From assembly GCA_965261105.1 (NCBI GenBank), contig CBDHCM010000006.1:496001-560000 (forward strand): DNA of 64,000 bases. Direction: 5' to 3'. The stretch comes from Aldehydirespirator sp965261105. Lineage in GTDB: Bacteria; Actinomycetota; Acidimicrobiia; Acidimicrobiales; Aldehydirespiratoraceae. Of the stretch, positions 29,218 to 37,442 are shown piece by piece. The translations under genes and the position numbers were made by a program. The notes under the pieces were generated by a model. The model was not told the DNA's origin. It made no database searches and saw nothing but the letters and a program-made list of their open reading frames with translations. Every line of letters begins with the position of its first letter. Position 1 is the first letter of the stretch.

Positions 29218-31610
29218 CCCCGCGGCGGAGGCGGCCGCGGGCTAAGAACATGCGCGGGTAGGTGAGAAGCAGCACTAGCGTCGCCAGCACTCTCAACGGT
29301 CCGCTTCGCTTTCATGTGCCTACCCGCGCACGTGCTAAGCCTGAATCCACCGACGGGTTTTTGGGATCGACGGTTGGGGCCGGCCGGCGGAGCACGATCC
29401 CGGACGTCTGGCCCGCGGTCCGATGTCTCGCGGGTGTGTTGGCGACTGTCTGACCTCGCTTCTGATCCCTCAATGGCCGGTGATACCGGCGCTGAACCTC
29501 GAATGGCCGGCAGTGCCGCGCTCGCGTGCGAGGCGCCGCGAGAGTCGCTGTAGCCAACGGTGGGTCCGGCCTGCACCTTGTCGTCCCTGAGGCCGGCAGC
29601 GGCAAGCCGCACGGTCAGCTCGTTGCGGCCACCGCACGCCAGGGTCAGTTGCCTCGGGCGTGTTTGTGCCGCGCCGTTAGTCGATCGCATTGTTGGAGCG
29701 ACATCGGAAATGGCGGCTGTCCCGTCTGTGCAGCCGGCTGTTGCGAGCCCGGCGCTCGGCTCTCGGGAAGGCCGGACCGTGGCGGCGGTTCTGTCGGAGT
29801 TGGCGGCCGTTGCGCGGGCGGAGAAGGCATCATGGCCGGGCCGGCACGAGGTGATGAGATCGTCCTCACGGAGGTTTCTGGAGTCGTTGTCGCCACCGGA
29901 CGCGGCCAGGGGCGTGTGCAGCCTGGTGCCGTCGGGCTTGAGCACCACCCACGAGTCGCCGTGGCGTTGGAGGTGGTGACCGCCCTCGTGCAGCAGGATG
30001 TGGTGGCGGTGGCACAGCAGCGCCAGGTTGTCGGCGTTGGTGTGTCCGCCGTCGGCCCAGTGCTTGACATGGTGCGCGTCGCAGCGCGACGGAGGAGCAT
30101 CGCAGCCGGGCCATACGCAGCCTTCGTCGCGGGCTATGAGGACGCAGCGCAGTGCCTCGCCGACCCGCCGGGTGCGCCGGCCCACGTCGATGACGCGTCC
30201 TTTGCCGTTGAGCACGGTGGGGATGATCTCGGCGTCGCAGGCGAGGCGCCGCAGCGTGGCCGCGGAGAGATTCTCGCCGCTGTCGGTGACACCGGCGCGG
30301 TGTAGCCCGCTGCGTAGAGCGTCGAGGCTGGTGCTGACCCGCAGAACTGGCATCACCCGTTTGCCCCTGTCGTCGAAGTCGGCCCAGTCGACGTCGTCGC
30401 CGAGGCTGTCGCGGTCCAGATCCTCGCTGTCTAGATCCTCGCTGTCCAGGTCCTTGGCGCAAGTGTCCTCTCGGTTGCTGGGCACAGTCACAGAAGTTCC
30501 AGCCTTCGTGGGGTCCGTCTCGGCATGAGCCGCTCCGGCCCGGGTCTGTTTGGCTTCAGTTGTTGCTCCCGCAGATCGGCCCGCGTCGGCGTCGGCGTCG
30601 ATGTCGGTCGTTGCAACGCTTGCGCCGTCTTGAGGTTCGGTGCCGCTGGAACCCGGGCGGTGGGTTGCGGCGCTGTCGGACGCACTGTGGCTGGAATTCG
30701 CACGCCGGGGCTGGGATGCAGCGACCGGCGGGCTGTCAGTGTCTTGATGTTCGGGCGTGGCTGAGGCCGAGCGGGGATGTGCGTCTGTGCGTGAGCGAGC
30801 GCGACTGGGGGCCGGACGCCGGGGCTGGGATGCAGCGACCGGCGAGCTGTCAGTGTCTTGATGTTCGGGCGTGGCTGAACTCGAGCGGTGATGTGCGTCT
30901 GTGGACCGGTGGCTGCGGCTGGACCTCGCACGCCGGGGCTGGGATGTGGCCGCGCACAGGGCGTCGATGTCTCGTTGTTCGGGACTGCGGCGCCGGCTGG
31001 GGGCCTGTTGCTTGTCGGTGCGCCACATCCGGTTGGCGATGGCGGAGACCTTGGCTTTGAGCCGGGCCCCGCTGTCGGGGTCGAGTGCCCCCTCCAGGCA
31101 CACCATTCCGTCGCGGTTGTTGTAGAACCGCAGGAACCGGCTGGCGTGCTGGCGCATGAAGCGCTGTTCGGGGGTCTCGTTTCGGGCTGCGATCTCCGCG
31201 GCCGCGGCTCGCTCTCGGGTGGCGTCGGTCCCTTCGCTCAAAGCGGCCGCGACCAGCCGGCGCCGTGTCTCGTCGGCGACGTCGGCGCGGGCGATGGCTT
31301 CGGCCTGGTCGGTGTTGATGTCCCCGCAGGCCAGTGCGCCGGCCACCTCGGGCTGTGCGGCGATGGTCTTGGCTTGGCGGGCGGCGCGCCGGGCGGCGCC
31401 GCGGGACATGCCCGTGTTGCGGACCAGCGTGTCGGCCACGCAGGCATCGCCCACCGCCCGGGCCGCCCGCTGAGACTCTGCGACCGCGATGAGGCGCCGC
31501 TGGTATGCGACGGCCTTGTCGATGAAGCGCTGCACATGGGTGATCAGCGCCATGAGCCTCGCCGGCTCCAACCGCCGCAGGGCCGTGTCGGACAGCACCT
31601 CAAGTCGCAT
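29214..31610 (-). CDS. DUF222 / 13E12-type protein with HNH endonuclease domain
   Basis: 798 residues. The N-terminal ~190 residues are the DUF222 domain (TLVRNTGMSRGAARRAARQA; DINTDQAEAIARAD), and the HNH domain near 500-550 has CVWPGCDAPPSRCDAHHVKH, then GGHTNADNLALLCHRHHILL with the cysteines and histidines expected for zinc and catalysis. Between them lies an Asp/Ser/Ala-rich spacer with three 38-residue repeats and a DLDSEDLDSEDLDRD acidic run. After HNH about 250 low-complexity residues follow, and the last ~40 codons are read through a family B element, so the original stop was probably lost. The family is abundant in actinobacteria, often near mobile DNA; its role is unclear (nuclease of unknown target). 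Confidence 0.85.
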   Translation of the reverse strand: MRLEVLSDTALRRLEPARLMALITHVQRFIDKAVAYQRRLIAVAESQRAARAVGDACVADTLVRNTGMSRGAARRAARQAKTIAAQPEVAGALACGDINTDQAEAIARADVADETRRRLVAAALSEGTDATRERAAAAEIAARNETPEQRFMRQHASRFLRFYNNRDGMVCLEGALDPDSGARLKAKVSAIANRMWRTDKQQAPSRRRSPEQRDIDALCAATSQPRRARSSRSHRSTDAHHRSSSATPEHQDTDSSPVAASQPRRPAPSRARSRTDAHPRSASATPEHQDTDSPPVAASQPRRANSSHSASDSAATHRPGSSGTEPQDGASVATTDIDADADAGRSAGATTEAKQTRAGAAHAETDPTKAGTSVTVPSNREDTCAKDLDSEDLDSEDLDRDSLGDDVDWADFDDRGKRVMPVLRVSTSLDALRSGLHRAGVTDSGENLSAATLRRLACDAEIIPTVLNGKGRVIDVGRRTRRVGEALRCVLIARDEGCVWPGCDAPPSRCDAHHVKHWADGGHTNADNLALLCHRHHILLHEGGHHLQRHGDSWVVLKPDGTRLHTPLAASGGDNDSRNLREDDLITSCRPGHDAFSARATAANSDRTAATVRPSREPSAGLATAGCTDGTAAISDVAPTMRSTNGAAQTRPRQLTLACGGRNELTVRLAAAGLRDDKVQAGPTVGYSDSRGASHASAALPAIRGSAPVSPAIEGSEARSDSRQHTRETSDRGPDVRDRAPPAGPNRRSQKPVGGFRLSTCAGRHMKAKRTVESAGDASAASHLPAHVLSPRPPPPRG
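29241..29340 (+). repeat. Family B element, copy 1 (100 bp with terminal inverted repeats)
   Basis: Starts GCTAAGAACATGCGCGGGTA, ends CTACCCGCGCACGTGCTAAG; the 22-bp ends are complementary at 19 positions. The interior GGTGAGAAGCAGCACTAGCG to CTTTCATGTGCC is nearly identical to a second copy at 35.7 kb in the same orientation. It overlaps the 3' end of the DUF222 frame and carries ACTAGCGTC, which resembles the -10 motif used in this genome. Confidence 0.85.
30703..30990 (-). repeat. 114-bp tandem repeats inside the DUF222 gene
   Basis: Units begin at 30703, 30817 and 30931 with CGCCGGGGCTGGGATG. They encode 38-residue repeats containing ATPEHQDTDSPPVAASQPRR, in frame; the third unit is diverged and partial. 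The repeats lie in the linker before the HNH domain. Confidence 0.85.
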
Positions 31611-31739
31611 GGCACCACCCTAGAGAGGGGGTATGACATCGATGCTTCACAGCAATTATTAATAATGATGATTAGTGCAGACAACGCCCGGCATGCCCAG
31701 ACGCATTTCGAGAGCGCGGGCCCGAGATGCTCTGACCGT

Positions 31740-32540
31740 TCAGCGGCGGGCCACTCGCGCCCGAGCGGCGTCTACCAGCAGCGCGCTCAGCTTGGCGGCC
31801 GGGTCCGGCGCGGTGACCAGCGCTTCGCCGATAAGGGCGGCGTCGTAGCCGGCTTCGACGATGTCCCCCATGCCGGTTCCGCCCTCGACCCCGATGCCCG
31901 ATGCGGCCACCTTGACGATTCCGGCGTCCATCTGAGCGAATAGGCGGCTCATCTCGACGGCCTTGTTGTAGTCGACGGTGAAGCGGGTGTCCTTGGGCTG
32001 ACTGCGCTGGTTCACCGCGATCATGTAGGCCCCGGCGGCCACGGCCAGCTCCAGTTCGGGCGGGGTGCGGACCTCGGCAAGGATGTCCAAGCCCAATTCG
32101 AGGGCCAGCTCGTGGATCGGGCGCAGCAATGAGGGGTCCACGTCGTCCACGATCACCAACATGGCGTCGGCGCCCATGGCGCTGGAGGTGCGGACGTCTT
32201 CGAGGGTGGTGAGGAAATCCTTGCGCAGCACGGGGATGCCGGCCGCGGCCCGGGCCCTCTGAAGATCTTCGGGCGATCCGCCGAAGCGGGGGCCGTCGGT
32301 CAGCACCGACAGGCACGCTGCGCCGCCGTCGCGGTACTGGCAGGCCAGCTCGGCCGCGTCCGCGTCGGCCCTCAAGTCACCCGCGGAGGGCGAGCGCCGC
32401 TTGACCTCGGCGATCACCGACAGGCCGTCGGACAGCAGCGCCCTCTTGAACTCATGGCCGAGACTTCCCGGTGACGGGCGCAGCGGCGCTGACGCGCCCG
32501 CCTCCATGTCCTCTGCTCTCTCGGGAGACACTGCCACCAC
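31740..32540 (-). CDS. Indole-3-glycerol phosphate synthase-like protein (TrpC homologue)
   Basis: 266 residues from GTG 32540. The (beta/alpha)8 barrel motifs of TrpC are present: VIAEVKRRSPSAGDLR (Glu and Lys of strand 1), PVLRKDFLTT (the catalytic Lys), LAEVRTPPELELA (the catalytic Glu), MIAVNQRSQ (the Asn) and a phosphate-binding end GYDAALIGEALV. However, the usual ESGI is VAASGIG, so the conserved Glu (E210 in the Sulfolobus enzyme) is Ala, and NNRDL is NQRSQ. The usual N-terminal ~30 residues are also short. No other trp genes are near. It may be a divergent paralogue with altered chemistry. TAGCAT 7 bp upstream of GTG 32540 suggests a leaderless start; ATG 32507 and ATG 32573 are alternatives. 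Confidence 0.8.
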   Translation of the reverse strand: MVAVSPERAEDMEAGASAPLRPSPGSLGHEFKRALLSDGLSVIAEVKRRSPSAGDLRADADAAELACQYRDGGAACLSVLTDGPRFGGSPEDLQRARAAAGIPVLRKDFLTTLEDVRTSSAMGADAMLVIVDDVDPSLLRPIHELALELGLDILAEVRTPPELELAVAAGAYMIAVNQRSQPKDTRFTVDYNKAVEMSRLFAQMDAGIVKVAASGIGVEGGTGMGDIVEAGYDAALIGEALVTAPDPAAKLSALLVDAARARVARR

Positions 32541-32547
32541 CGCGCCG

Positions 32548-32553
32548 ATGCTA
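32548..32553 (-). promoter_or_regulatory. Candidate leaderless -10 (TAGCAT) of the TrpC-like gene
   Basis: On the minus strand TAGCAT is followed after 7 nt by GTG 32540. The hexamer includes the stop codon of the upstream lipoprotein gene, so coupling from that gene is the alternative explanation. Confidence 0.3.
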
Positions 32554-33908
32554 ACCGGCAGGCCCGGTCCCATCGCCGAGCGGCACCGGATCGCAGGAAA
32601 GTTCGAGGCCCGGAATCTGCGGCCAGCCCGGTGGAGCCTCCTCCGGCGGGACCGGGCCTTCCGGGCCCGTGAAGACGGCGTCGGGCGGCAGGCCCTGCTC
32701 ATGCGGCTCGCAGGCCAGCACCCACAGCCACCCCACGGTCTCCTCGAACTGGGTCATGTCACCGGCCTCGCGGGCGGGCAGATCCTCGGGGGTGATATGT
32801 CGGCACGGCGACGGCGGGGGAGGCGCGGCACCGGGCGCGTGCTCGATACGGCCCGCCTCGGTGATGGCTCCTTCGGCCACTCGCAGCGCCACAGCCCCGG
32901 ACCACTCGCGGTCTGCCCCCCAGACGCGCAACGGGATGACCGCTAGGCCCTCGGGCGCCCACCACAGGAAGGCTCGGTGGTCCCAGCCGACGTCGTTCCA
33001 TCCGTCGGGGGCGGTCCACACTGTCACTTCCCGGGGCGCGGTCAGGTCGCTGACGTCGAACAGCGAGATCTTGGCGCCGGTGACGCGGCCGTCTTCGTCG
33101 GCGTCGGATCCCACGCCCAGCACCAGCGTGTCGCTGATGGGGTGCAGGTAGGGGGAGCCCCCGCTCACGTCGATGCGCTGGAGCACGGTCTCGGAGCCGT
33201 CGGGGGCGTCGCTGGTGGAGCGGGTGATCACCAGCAGGCTGTCGCCGTCGATGAACAGCTCCCGTCCCCAGCCCTCGGCCACGGTCACCGTGCCGGCGCG
33301 GGTGCGGCCGGAAGCGTCGACTACCACCAGCCGGCCCGACGACAGCGTGAAGATCCGCCGGCCGTCGGTCTTGACGATGTCGGCCTCGTCCACCCCGGCC
33401 TCCTGCACGTTGGTGCCCGAATGGTCGACGCCCTCGACTGACGCGGACTCCTCAGCGATGCCGCCCTCCTCGAACAAGTCGCCGACATCTGTGCCGTCCC
33501 GGAACGCCGGTCGCTCCCATCCGCCCCTGTTGAAGCCCCAGGGCCCGACCCTGGCCAAGTGCTCGGTGTGCAGGGAAGACAACCCGACGTCGGAGGGGCG
33601 ACAAGGTCCGACAAGGTCTATGACCAGGGCCCGACCCTGGCCAAGTACTCGGTGTGCAGGTGGTCGATAAGCGCGTCGCAGCCGTCGAAGCGCACCAGAC
33701 CCGCGGTCAGCACCACGTCGTCCTCGCCGATATCGATGACCGAATCGCCGTCTTGGTCCGCCGCCGCGCCGCCGGTGTCGCCCTCGCCGACAGCGGTTGT
33801 TGTCGTGTCCGACGGTCTCGGCTCTACGCTGCCGTCGCCGCCGCTGCAGGCGGTGGATGTCACTCGCACGGCTGCTGCGATGGCCAGAGTCTTTCTCGTG
33901 GGAACTTT
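32551..33908 (-). pseudogene. Secreted beta-propeller lipoprotein (PF09826-like), frameshifted by an 86-bp duplication
   Basis: The downstream frame (32551 to ~33620) carries the family signature SGTNVQEAGVDEADIVKTDG followed by GRRIFTLSSGRLVVVDA, and beta-propeller sequence to the end. The upstream frame (33618-33908) encodes a lipoprotein-like signal (KTLAIAAAVRVTSTAC-SGG), an acidic linker and DALIDHLHTEYLARVGPWS, then stops. The segment LHTE(Y/H)LARVGPW occurs in both frames because CAGGGCCCGACCCTGGCCAA is present twice, at about 33540 and 33626. Removing one 86-bp unit joins the two frames exactly at GPW-GFNRGG. Thus the gene was intact before the duplication. No ATG or GTG precedes the signal peptide in frame (a CTG at 33887 is the only candidate), so the 5' end may also be damaged. 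Confidence 0.8.
33540..33661 (-). repeat. 86-bp direct duplication disrupting the beta-propeller gene
   Basis: CAGGGCCCGACCCTGGCCAA with GTGCTCGGTGTGCAGG at 33540 and with GTACTCGGTGTGCAGG at 33626. The period of 86 is not divisible by three, giving the frameshift; the homologous block is about 35 bp. Confidence 0.85.
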
Positions 33909-33944
33909 TCGTGGCTTGCCGGTCCCCGCCCTTGCGAGGGCCCT

Positions 33945-35699
33945 TCAGGTGCAGACGGGCTCGAATCGCAGGCCTTGTCCCGACAGCCGGTCCAGAGCGA
34001 GTTCGAGGCCTTCGACTGTCTGGGTGCGGTTGCCGCCGCCGTCGTGCATCAGCACGATCGCCTCGTTGGTGGCGCCCCGCAAGATGCGGTCGGCGATGAC
34101 CTGGGCCCCGGGCCTGCGCCAGTCGTTGGTGTCGACCGTCCACAGCACCAGGTCCAGCCCCGCGGATGCCGCCCATTCACGGGTGAAGGCATCGATGGAA
34201 CCGTAGGGGGGCCGCAAACACGGCGTGGCCCGGTCGGCCAGGACGGCCTGGGTGCGACCGATCGTGTCATCGAACGACGACCGGGGCATTCCTGCGAGGT
34301 TCTCGTGGTTCCACGAGTGGTTCGCCAGGGTGTGCCCCTCGGCAACGATGCGCCCAATGAGCTCGGGGCGTTCCCCGGCCAGAGAGCCCAGCACAAAGAA
34401 GGTGGCCCGCGCGCCGTGGCGGGCGAGGACATCGAGCACCTGCGGCGTGTAGGTGGGATGCGGACCGTCGTCGAACGTCAGGTAGACGACGCCTCCGGCC
34501 CCGGCCGGCGTGGCGGCGGGCGCATCGGCAGTGGTGGGGGCCGGCGTGGCGGCGGGCGCATCGGCAGTGGTGGGGGGCGCCGTGTCGGCGGGCGCATCGG
34601 CAGTGGTGGGGGCCGGCGTGTCGGCGGGCGCGTCGGCGGGCGTGGGCGGCGGGCGAGAATCTGACCCCAGCGGCAATGCCTCCACTGTCAGCTCGTAGTC
34701 GGCTGGCCCAGCGTGCGCCGAGACGACGGTCACCCGCCACGCGCCGGCGGCGGGAAGGGTGGCTTCCACTCGCTGGTACCGCTCGGTCGCCGCCGCCATC
34801 ACCTCGTCGCCGAGCCGTACGTCGAGCCACACTCCGATAGGTGCCCCCAGCGTCGCCGTGAAGGCCTGCCCGGCCGCAGCCTGCAACGTGTAGGTCTGAC
34901 GCTGGCGGAACTCGATGGATCCCGACACTGCGGCGCTCACCGCCCCCGGCTCGAAGCGGACGTCGACGTCGGGCAACTCGGGACCGGGCAGGGGAAGATC
35001 GCCGATCGGCTCAGTCTCGATCACCTGAACCGACGGCTCGGGCCCCGCAACTTCGATCTCCAGCGTCTTGTGTTGGGTGATGACGGTGAACGACTCGCCG
35101 CCGGCTCGGTCAAACAACGACACCCGCACTCGCCCGTTGCTGATGAGCATGTCGTCCATCACGACGCGGTCGCCGACCGGCGCCGCCGGCAGAGCCGTCG
35201 CAACTCCATCGTCGTTGATCACCGGCACGATCAGGTGGAACACGCCCGTCCCCGCTGAGTTCGCCACGATGTGGGCGACCAGGTCGTCGTCGCCGTCAGC
35301 GTCCAGGTCGCCCGCGGCCACCCGGTTCTGCAGCGTGAAGACATCGCTCGACGCGCCACCATAGGACACTGTCGCCCGGCCGCCGGAGAGCTGGATGCTC
35401 TGACCGCTGTACTCGAAGGCGAGGCTCTCAAGGTCCTCCCAGCCGATGCCACCCGAAGGCCCTGCCGCCTCCAACGAAGGGTCCTCCGAAGGCGTCGAGC
35501 CAGCGGTCGCAGACACATCCGACGGCGCCGCGTCGCCCGCCTGCGGTTGTGTCGCATCCGACGCCGCCGCGCCGCCGGCCTCAGACGGCGCAGAGGGCTC
35601 GTCGCCACACCCTCCAGCCGCCAGCACCACCAAGGCAAGGGCCGCGACGCGCCAACGCCCTCCACTGGTTCGTTGCCCCCACCAAAGAGACCGAGGCAT
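33945..35699 (-). CDS. Lipoprotein polysaccharide deacetylase (NodB/CE4 domain)
   Basis: 584 residues. A lipoprotein signal (RVAALALVVLAAGGC, lipobox Cys near residue 31) is followed by an acidic low-complexity stretch, an FG-GAP/calcium-loop-like segment AAGDLDADGDDDLVA, a region like a pre-peptidase/beta-sandwich domain, a Pro/Thr/Ala linker made of 12-residue repeats, and the C-terminal CE4 domain. CE4 motifs: TFDDGPHPTYT (MT1, near 407), NHSWNHENLAG (MT2, HxxxH near 460), LRPPYGSID (MT3), DTNDW (MT4) and IVLMHDGGG (MT5), all catalytic and zinc residues present. It should deacetylate a cell-wall polymer such as peptidoglycan outside the membrane. ATG 35699 is chosen because the signal peptide begins there; further upstream the frame passes through a family B element. 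Confidence 0.9.
   Translation of the reverse strand: MPRSLWWGQRTSGGRWRVAALALVVLAAGGCGDEPSAPSEAGGAAASDATQPQAGDAAPSDVSATAGSTPSEDPSLEAAGPSGGIGWEDLESLAFEYSGQSIQLSGGRATVSYGGASSDVFTLQNRVAAGDLDADGDDDLVAHIVANSAGTGVFHLIVPVINDDGVATALPAAPVGDRVVMDDMLISNGRVRVSLFDRAGGESFTVITQHKTLEIEVAGPEPSVQVIETEPIGDLPLPGPELPDVDVRFEPGAVSAAVSGSIEFRQRQTYTLQAAAGQAFTATLGAPIGVWLDVRLGDEVMAAATERYQRVEATLPAAGAWRVTVVSAHAGPADYELTVEALPLGSDSRPPPTPADAPADTPAPTTADAPADTAPPTTADAPAATPAPTTADAPAATPAGAGGVVYLTFDDGPHPTYTPQVLDVLARHGARATFFVLGSLAGERPELIGRIVAEGHTLANHSWNHENLAGMPRSSFDDTIGRTQAVLADRATPCLRPPYGSIDAFTREWAASAGLDLVLWTVDTNDWRRPGAQVIADRILRGATNEAIVLMHDGGGNRTQTVEGLELALDRLSGQGLRFEPVCT
34510..34650 (-). repeat. 36-bp tandem repeats encoding the deacetylase linker
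   Basis: Four units start at 34510, 34546, 34582 and 34618; a typical unit is GTGGCGGCGGGCGCATCGGC plus AGTGGTGGGGGCCGGC, the last one degenerate. They encode TPAPTTADAPA-type 12-residue repeats in frame. Confidence 0.9.
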
Positions 35700-35706
35700 T
35701 AGAGGC

Positions 35707-35796
35707 AGCGCGGGTAGGTGAGAAGCAGTACTAGTGTCGCCGGCATTCTCAACGGCCCGCTTCCCTTTCATGTGCCTACCCGCGCATGTTCTTAGC
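35707..35796 (+). repeat. Family B element, copy 2
   Basis: GCGCGGGTAGGTGAGAAGCA, then a variant interior GTACTAGTGTCGCCGGCATT, ending CCTACCCGCGCATGTTCTTA-GC. Same orientation as copy 1 (29241-29340), about 6.4 kb apart; the left terminal ~8 bp differ. It abuts the deacetylase start codon, so it forms that gene's upstream region. Confidence 0.85.
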
Positions 35797-35948
35797 AGAG
35801 CAGAGCCTTCAGCTGTCAGCCTCCCTGCCACGACCTCAGAGTAGGCGAGGCCTCGGGGCCGAGAGGGTGCACTCAAGCGCGGCGTCGACCTCCCCGGTGG
35901 TGTTGAGTACGGCGAGCGGGGCGGTCGGCTTCCGGTTGATGTCGGCTT
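35797..35948. other. Intergenic sequence without recognised features
   Basis: Between family B copy 2 and the first family A element. Nothing protein-like, no clear hairpin with T-run and no promoter seen. Confidence 0.5.
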
Positions 35949-36093
35949 AGAGGCCGAGCGGATAGGTGACGATGCGTTCTCGTTGACCTCTGCGCTGTCG
36001 CTTCGAAACAGCCCTTGACCTGGCTGTTCGCCGACCGCGCCTAGATCAGGCAGTCTGGCAAATCCCCAGGTCAGCGCCTATCCGCGCGGCCCC
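35949..36093 (+). repeat. Family A variant with family ends but a different interior
   Basis: Left end AGAGGCCGAGCGGATAGG and right end CCTATCCGCGCGGCCCCTTG match the family, but the usual core is replaced by unrelated sequence that has its own inverted pair, TTGACCTGG near 36014 and CCCAGGTCAG near 36068. It is followed head-to-tail by a standard copy. This shows that the ends are the mobile or conserved unit rather than the core alone. Confidence 0.75.
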
Positions 36094-36244
36094 TTGGAGG
36101 CCGAGCGGATAGGCCGCCTGAAGAGGATCTCGCGTGGGCGCTGAGCGAGGCCGTGGCCCGAGCGGCTCGTGAGCGCAGCGAACAGGAGCGGGAGACACAA
36201 CCCTTCACAGCGAGGCGCTCACCACCTATCCGCGCTGCCTCTTA
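36094..36244 (+). repeat. Family A seam repeat, copy 4
   Basis: AGGCCGAGCGGATAGG left end, core (GCCCGAGCGGCTCGTGAGCG) near 36155, CCTTCACAGCGAGGCGCTCA and an intact right end CACCTATCCGCGCTGCCTCT that overlaps the stop of the permease gene. The two ends are complementary over about 17 bp with one or two mismatches. Confidence 0.9.
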
Positions 36245-37369
36245 GCCGCTATCGGCTCCAGCCGGCGGCGGCTCGGCGTCCGCTGCCAGCGACTCCGTCG
36301 TCGTGGACGGCTCGTCGGGCTTGGAGGGTCCGGGCCGTCGGGCCATCAGACTCGAGATGAACGCCTGGGCGGTGGCGGCCACGGGCAGGGCCAGGAACGC
36401 CCCGACGATCCCCAGTAGCGCGGTGCCCGCGATCACCGAGCCGAAGGCCAGCGCGACATGGATCTCCATGGTGTGGGCCGTGATCCGGGGCGAGAAGAAG
36501 TAGTTCTCCAGCTGCTGGTAGGCGACGATCACGATCAGCGCGAAGAGCCCGGCGCGGGGCTCGTGGAGCAGCGCGACCAGCACCGGCAGCACCCCCGCGA
36601 TGTATGCGCCGATCGCGGGGATGAACTGCGACACGACGCCCACCCACAGGGCGAGGGCGATGGGGGAGGGCACATCGAGCAGCGCGAATGCGATCCAATG
36701 CACGAGAGCCGACAGCGCAGCAAGGATCGTGCGCGAGTACATGTAGCTACCGGTCTTGTTCATGGCCAGATCCCAGATCTCGGTCACGATGTCGGCCTTG
36801 CGCTCGCTCAGCTTCGCGGACACCATCTTGCGCAGCTTGGGGCCCTCGGCCACCAAGTAGAAGGTGAAGAGGGCTACGGTGAACAGCTGGAACAGCAGGC
36901 TCGCAACCGTCGTGCCGACGTTGACCACGTCGTCGGCGAAGCGGCCGGCCGTGTCCTGGAGCCCGCCGCCCACGAGGAACTCGTCCTTCAGCGTGTCGAA
37001 CTCCAGCTGGAAGCCGAATGTATTGTCGAGCCAGCTCTCGATGTCGCCGATGTAGGTGGGCGCCTTTTCGATCAGGTAGTTGGTCTCGGAGGCGAGCGCG
37101 GCGCCGATCACTGCGGAGAAGCCGGCCGCCAGGAGGGTGACGCCAGCGAACACAATGGCCGTGCCGAGGCCACGACGGACGCCCTTGCCCGCCATGGCGT
37201 TCACCGCGGGCTCCAGAGCGAACGCCATGAACAGCGACACGAGCAGCACCACGAGCAGCGTCCTGAGGGCTCTCACCACCCCGACCGCGTAGAAGGCGGC
37301 CAAGGCGCCGAGCCAAAACCAGACGATGGCCCGCTTCACCCAGACCGGCACAGTCCTGCCGTCGTCCAT
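36242..37369 (-). CDS. AI-2E family transporter (UPF0118 membrane permease)
   Basis: About 375 residues with 7-8 hydrophobic segments, e.g. AIVWFWLGALAAFYAVGVVR, TLLVVLLVSLFMAFALEPAV, TAIVFAGVTLLAAGFSAVIG, and the C-terminal conserved run SQFIPAIGAYIAGVLPVLVA and YQQLENYFFSPRITAHTMEI (PxxIG and QxxEN..l.P), the family's signature. Family members export AI-2 or act in Na+/H+ exchange; substrate cannot be assigned. ATG 37369 preferred over 37387 because TAGGGT lies exactly 7 nt upstream as a leaderless -10. Confidence 0.88.
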   Translation of the reverse strand: MDDGRTVPVWVKRAIVWFWLGALAAFYAVGVVRALRTLLVVLLVSLFMAFALEPAVNAMAGKGVRRGLGTAIVFAGVTLLAAGFSAVIGAALASETNYLIEKAPTYIGDIESWLDNTFGFQLEFDTLKDEFLVGGGLQDTAGRFADDVVNVGTTVASLLFQLFTVALFTFYLVAEGPKLRKMVSAKLSERKADIVTEIWDLAMNKTGSYMYSRTILAALSALVHWIAFALLDVPSPIALALWVGVVSQFIPAIGAYIAGVLPVLVALLHEPRAGLFALIVIVAYQQLENYFFSPRITAHTMEIHVALAFGSVIAGTALLGIVGAFLALPVAATAQAFISSLMARRPGPSKPDEPSTTTESLAADAEPPPAGADSG

Positions 37370-37376
37370 CGCCGCG

Positions 37377-37382
37377 ACCCTA
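37377..37382 (-). promoter_or_regulatory. Leaderless -10 (TAGGGT) of the AI-2E permease gene
   Basis: Read on the minus strand, TAGGGT, 7 nt (CGCGGCG), then ATG 37369. There is no room for a ribosome binding site between them. Confidence 0.4.
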
Positions 37383-37442
37383 GCCAACGGCGCCCGCGGG
37401 CAGGGGGACCGACCGGAACCTCTGAGCGGCAGCGCGGGTCGA

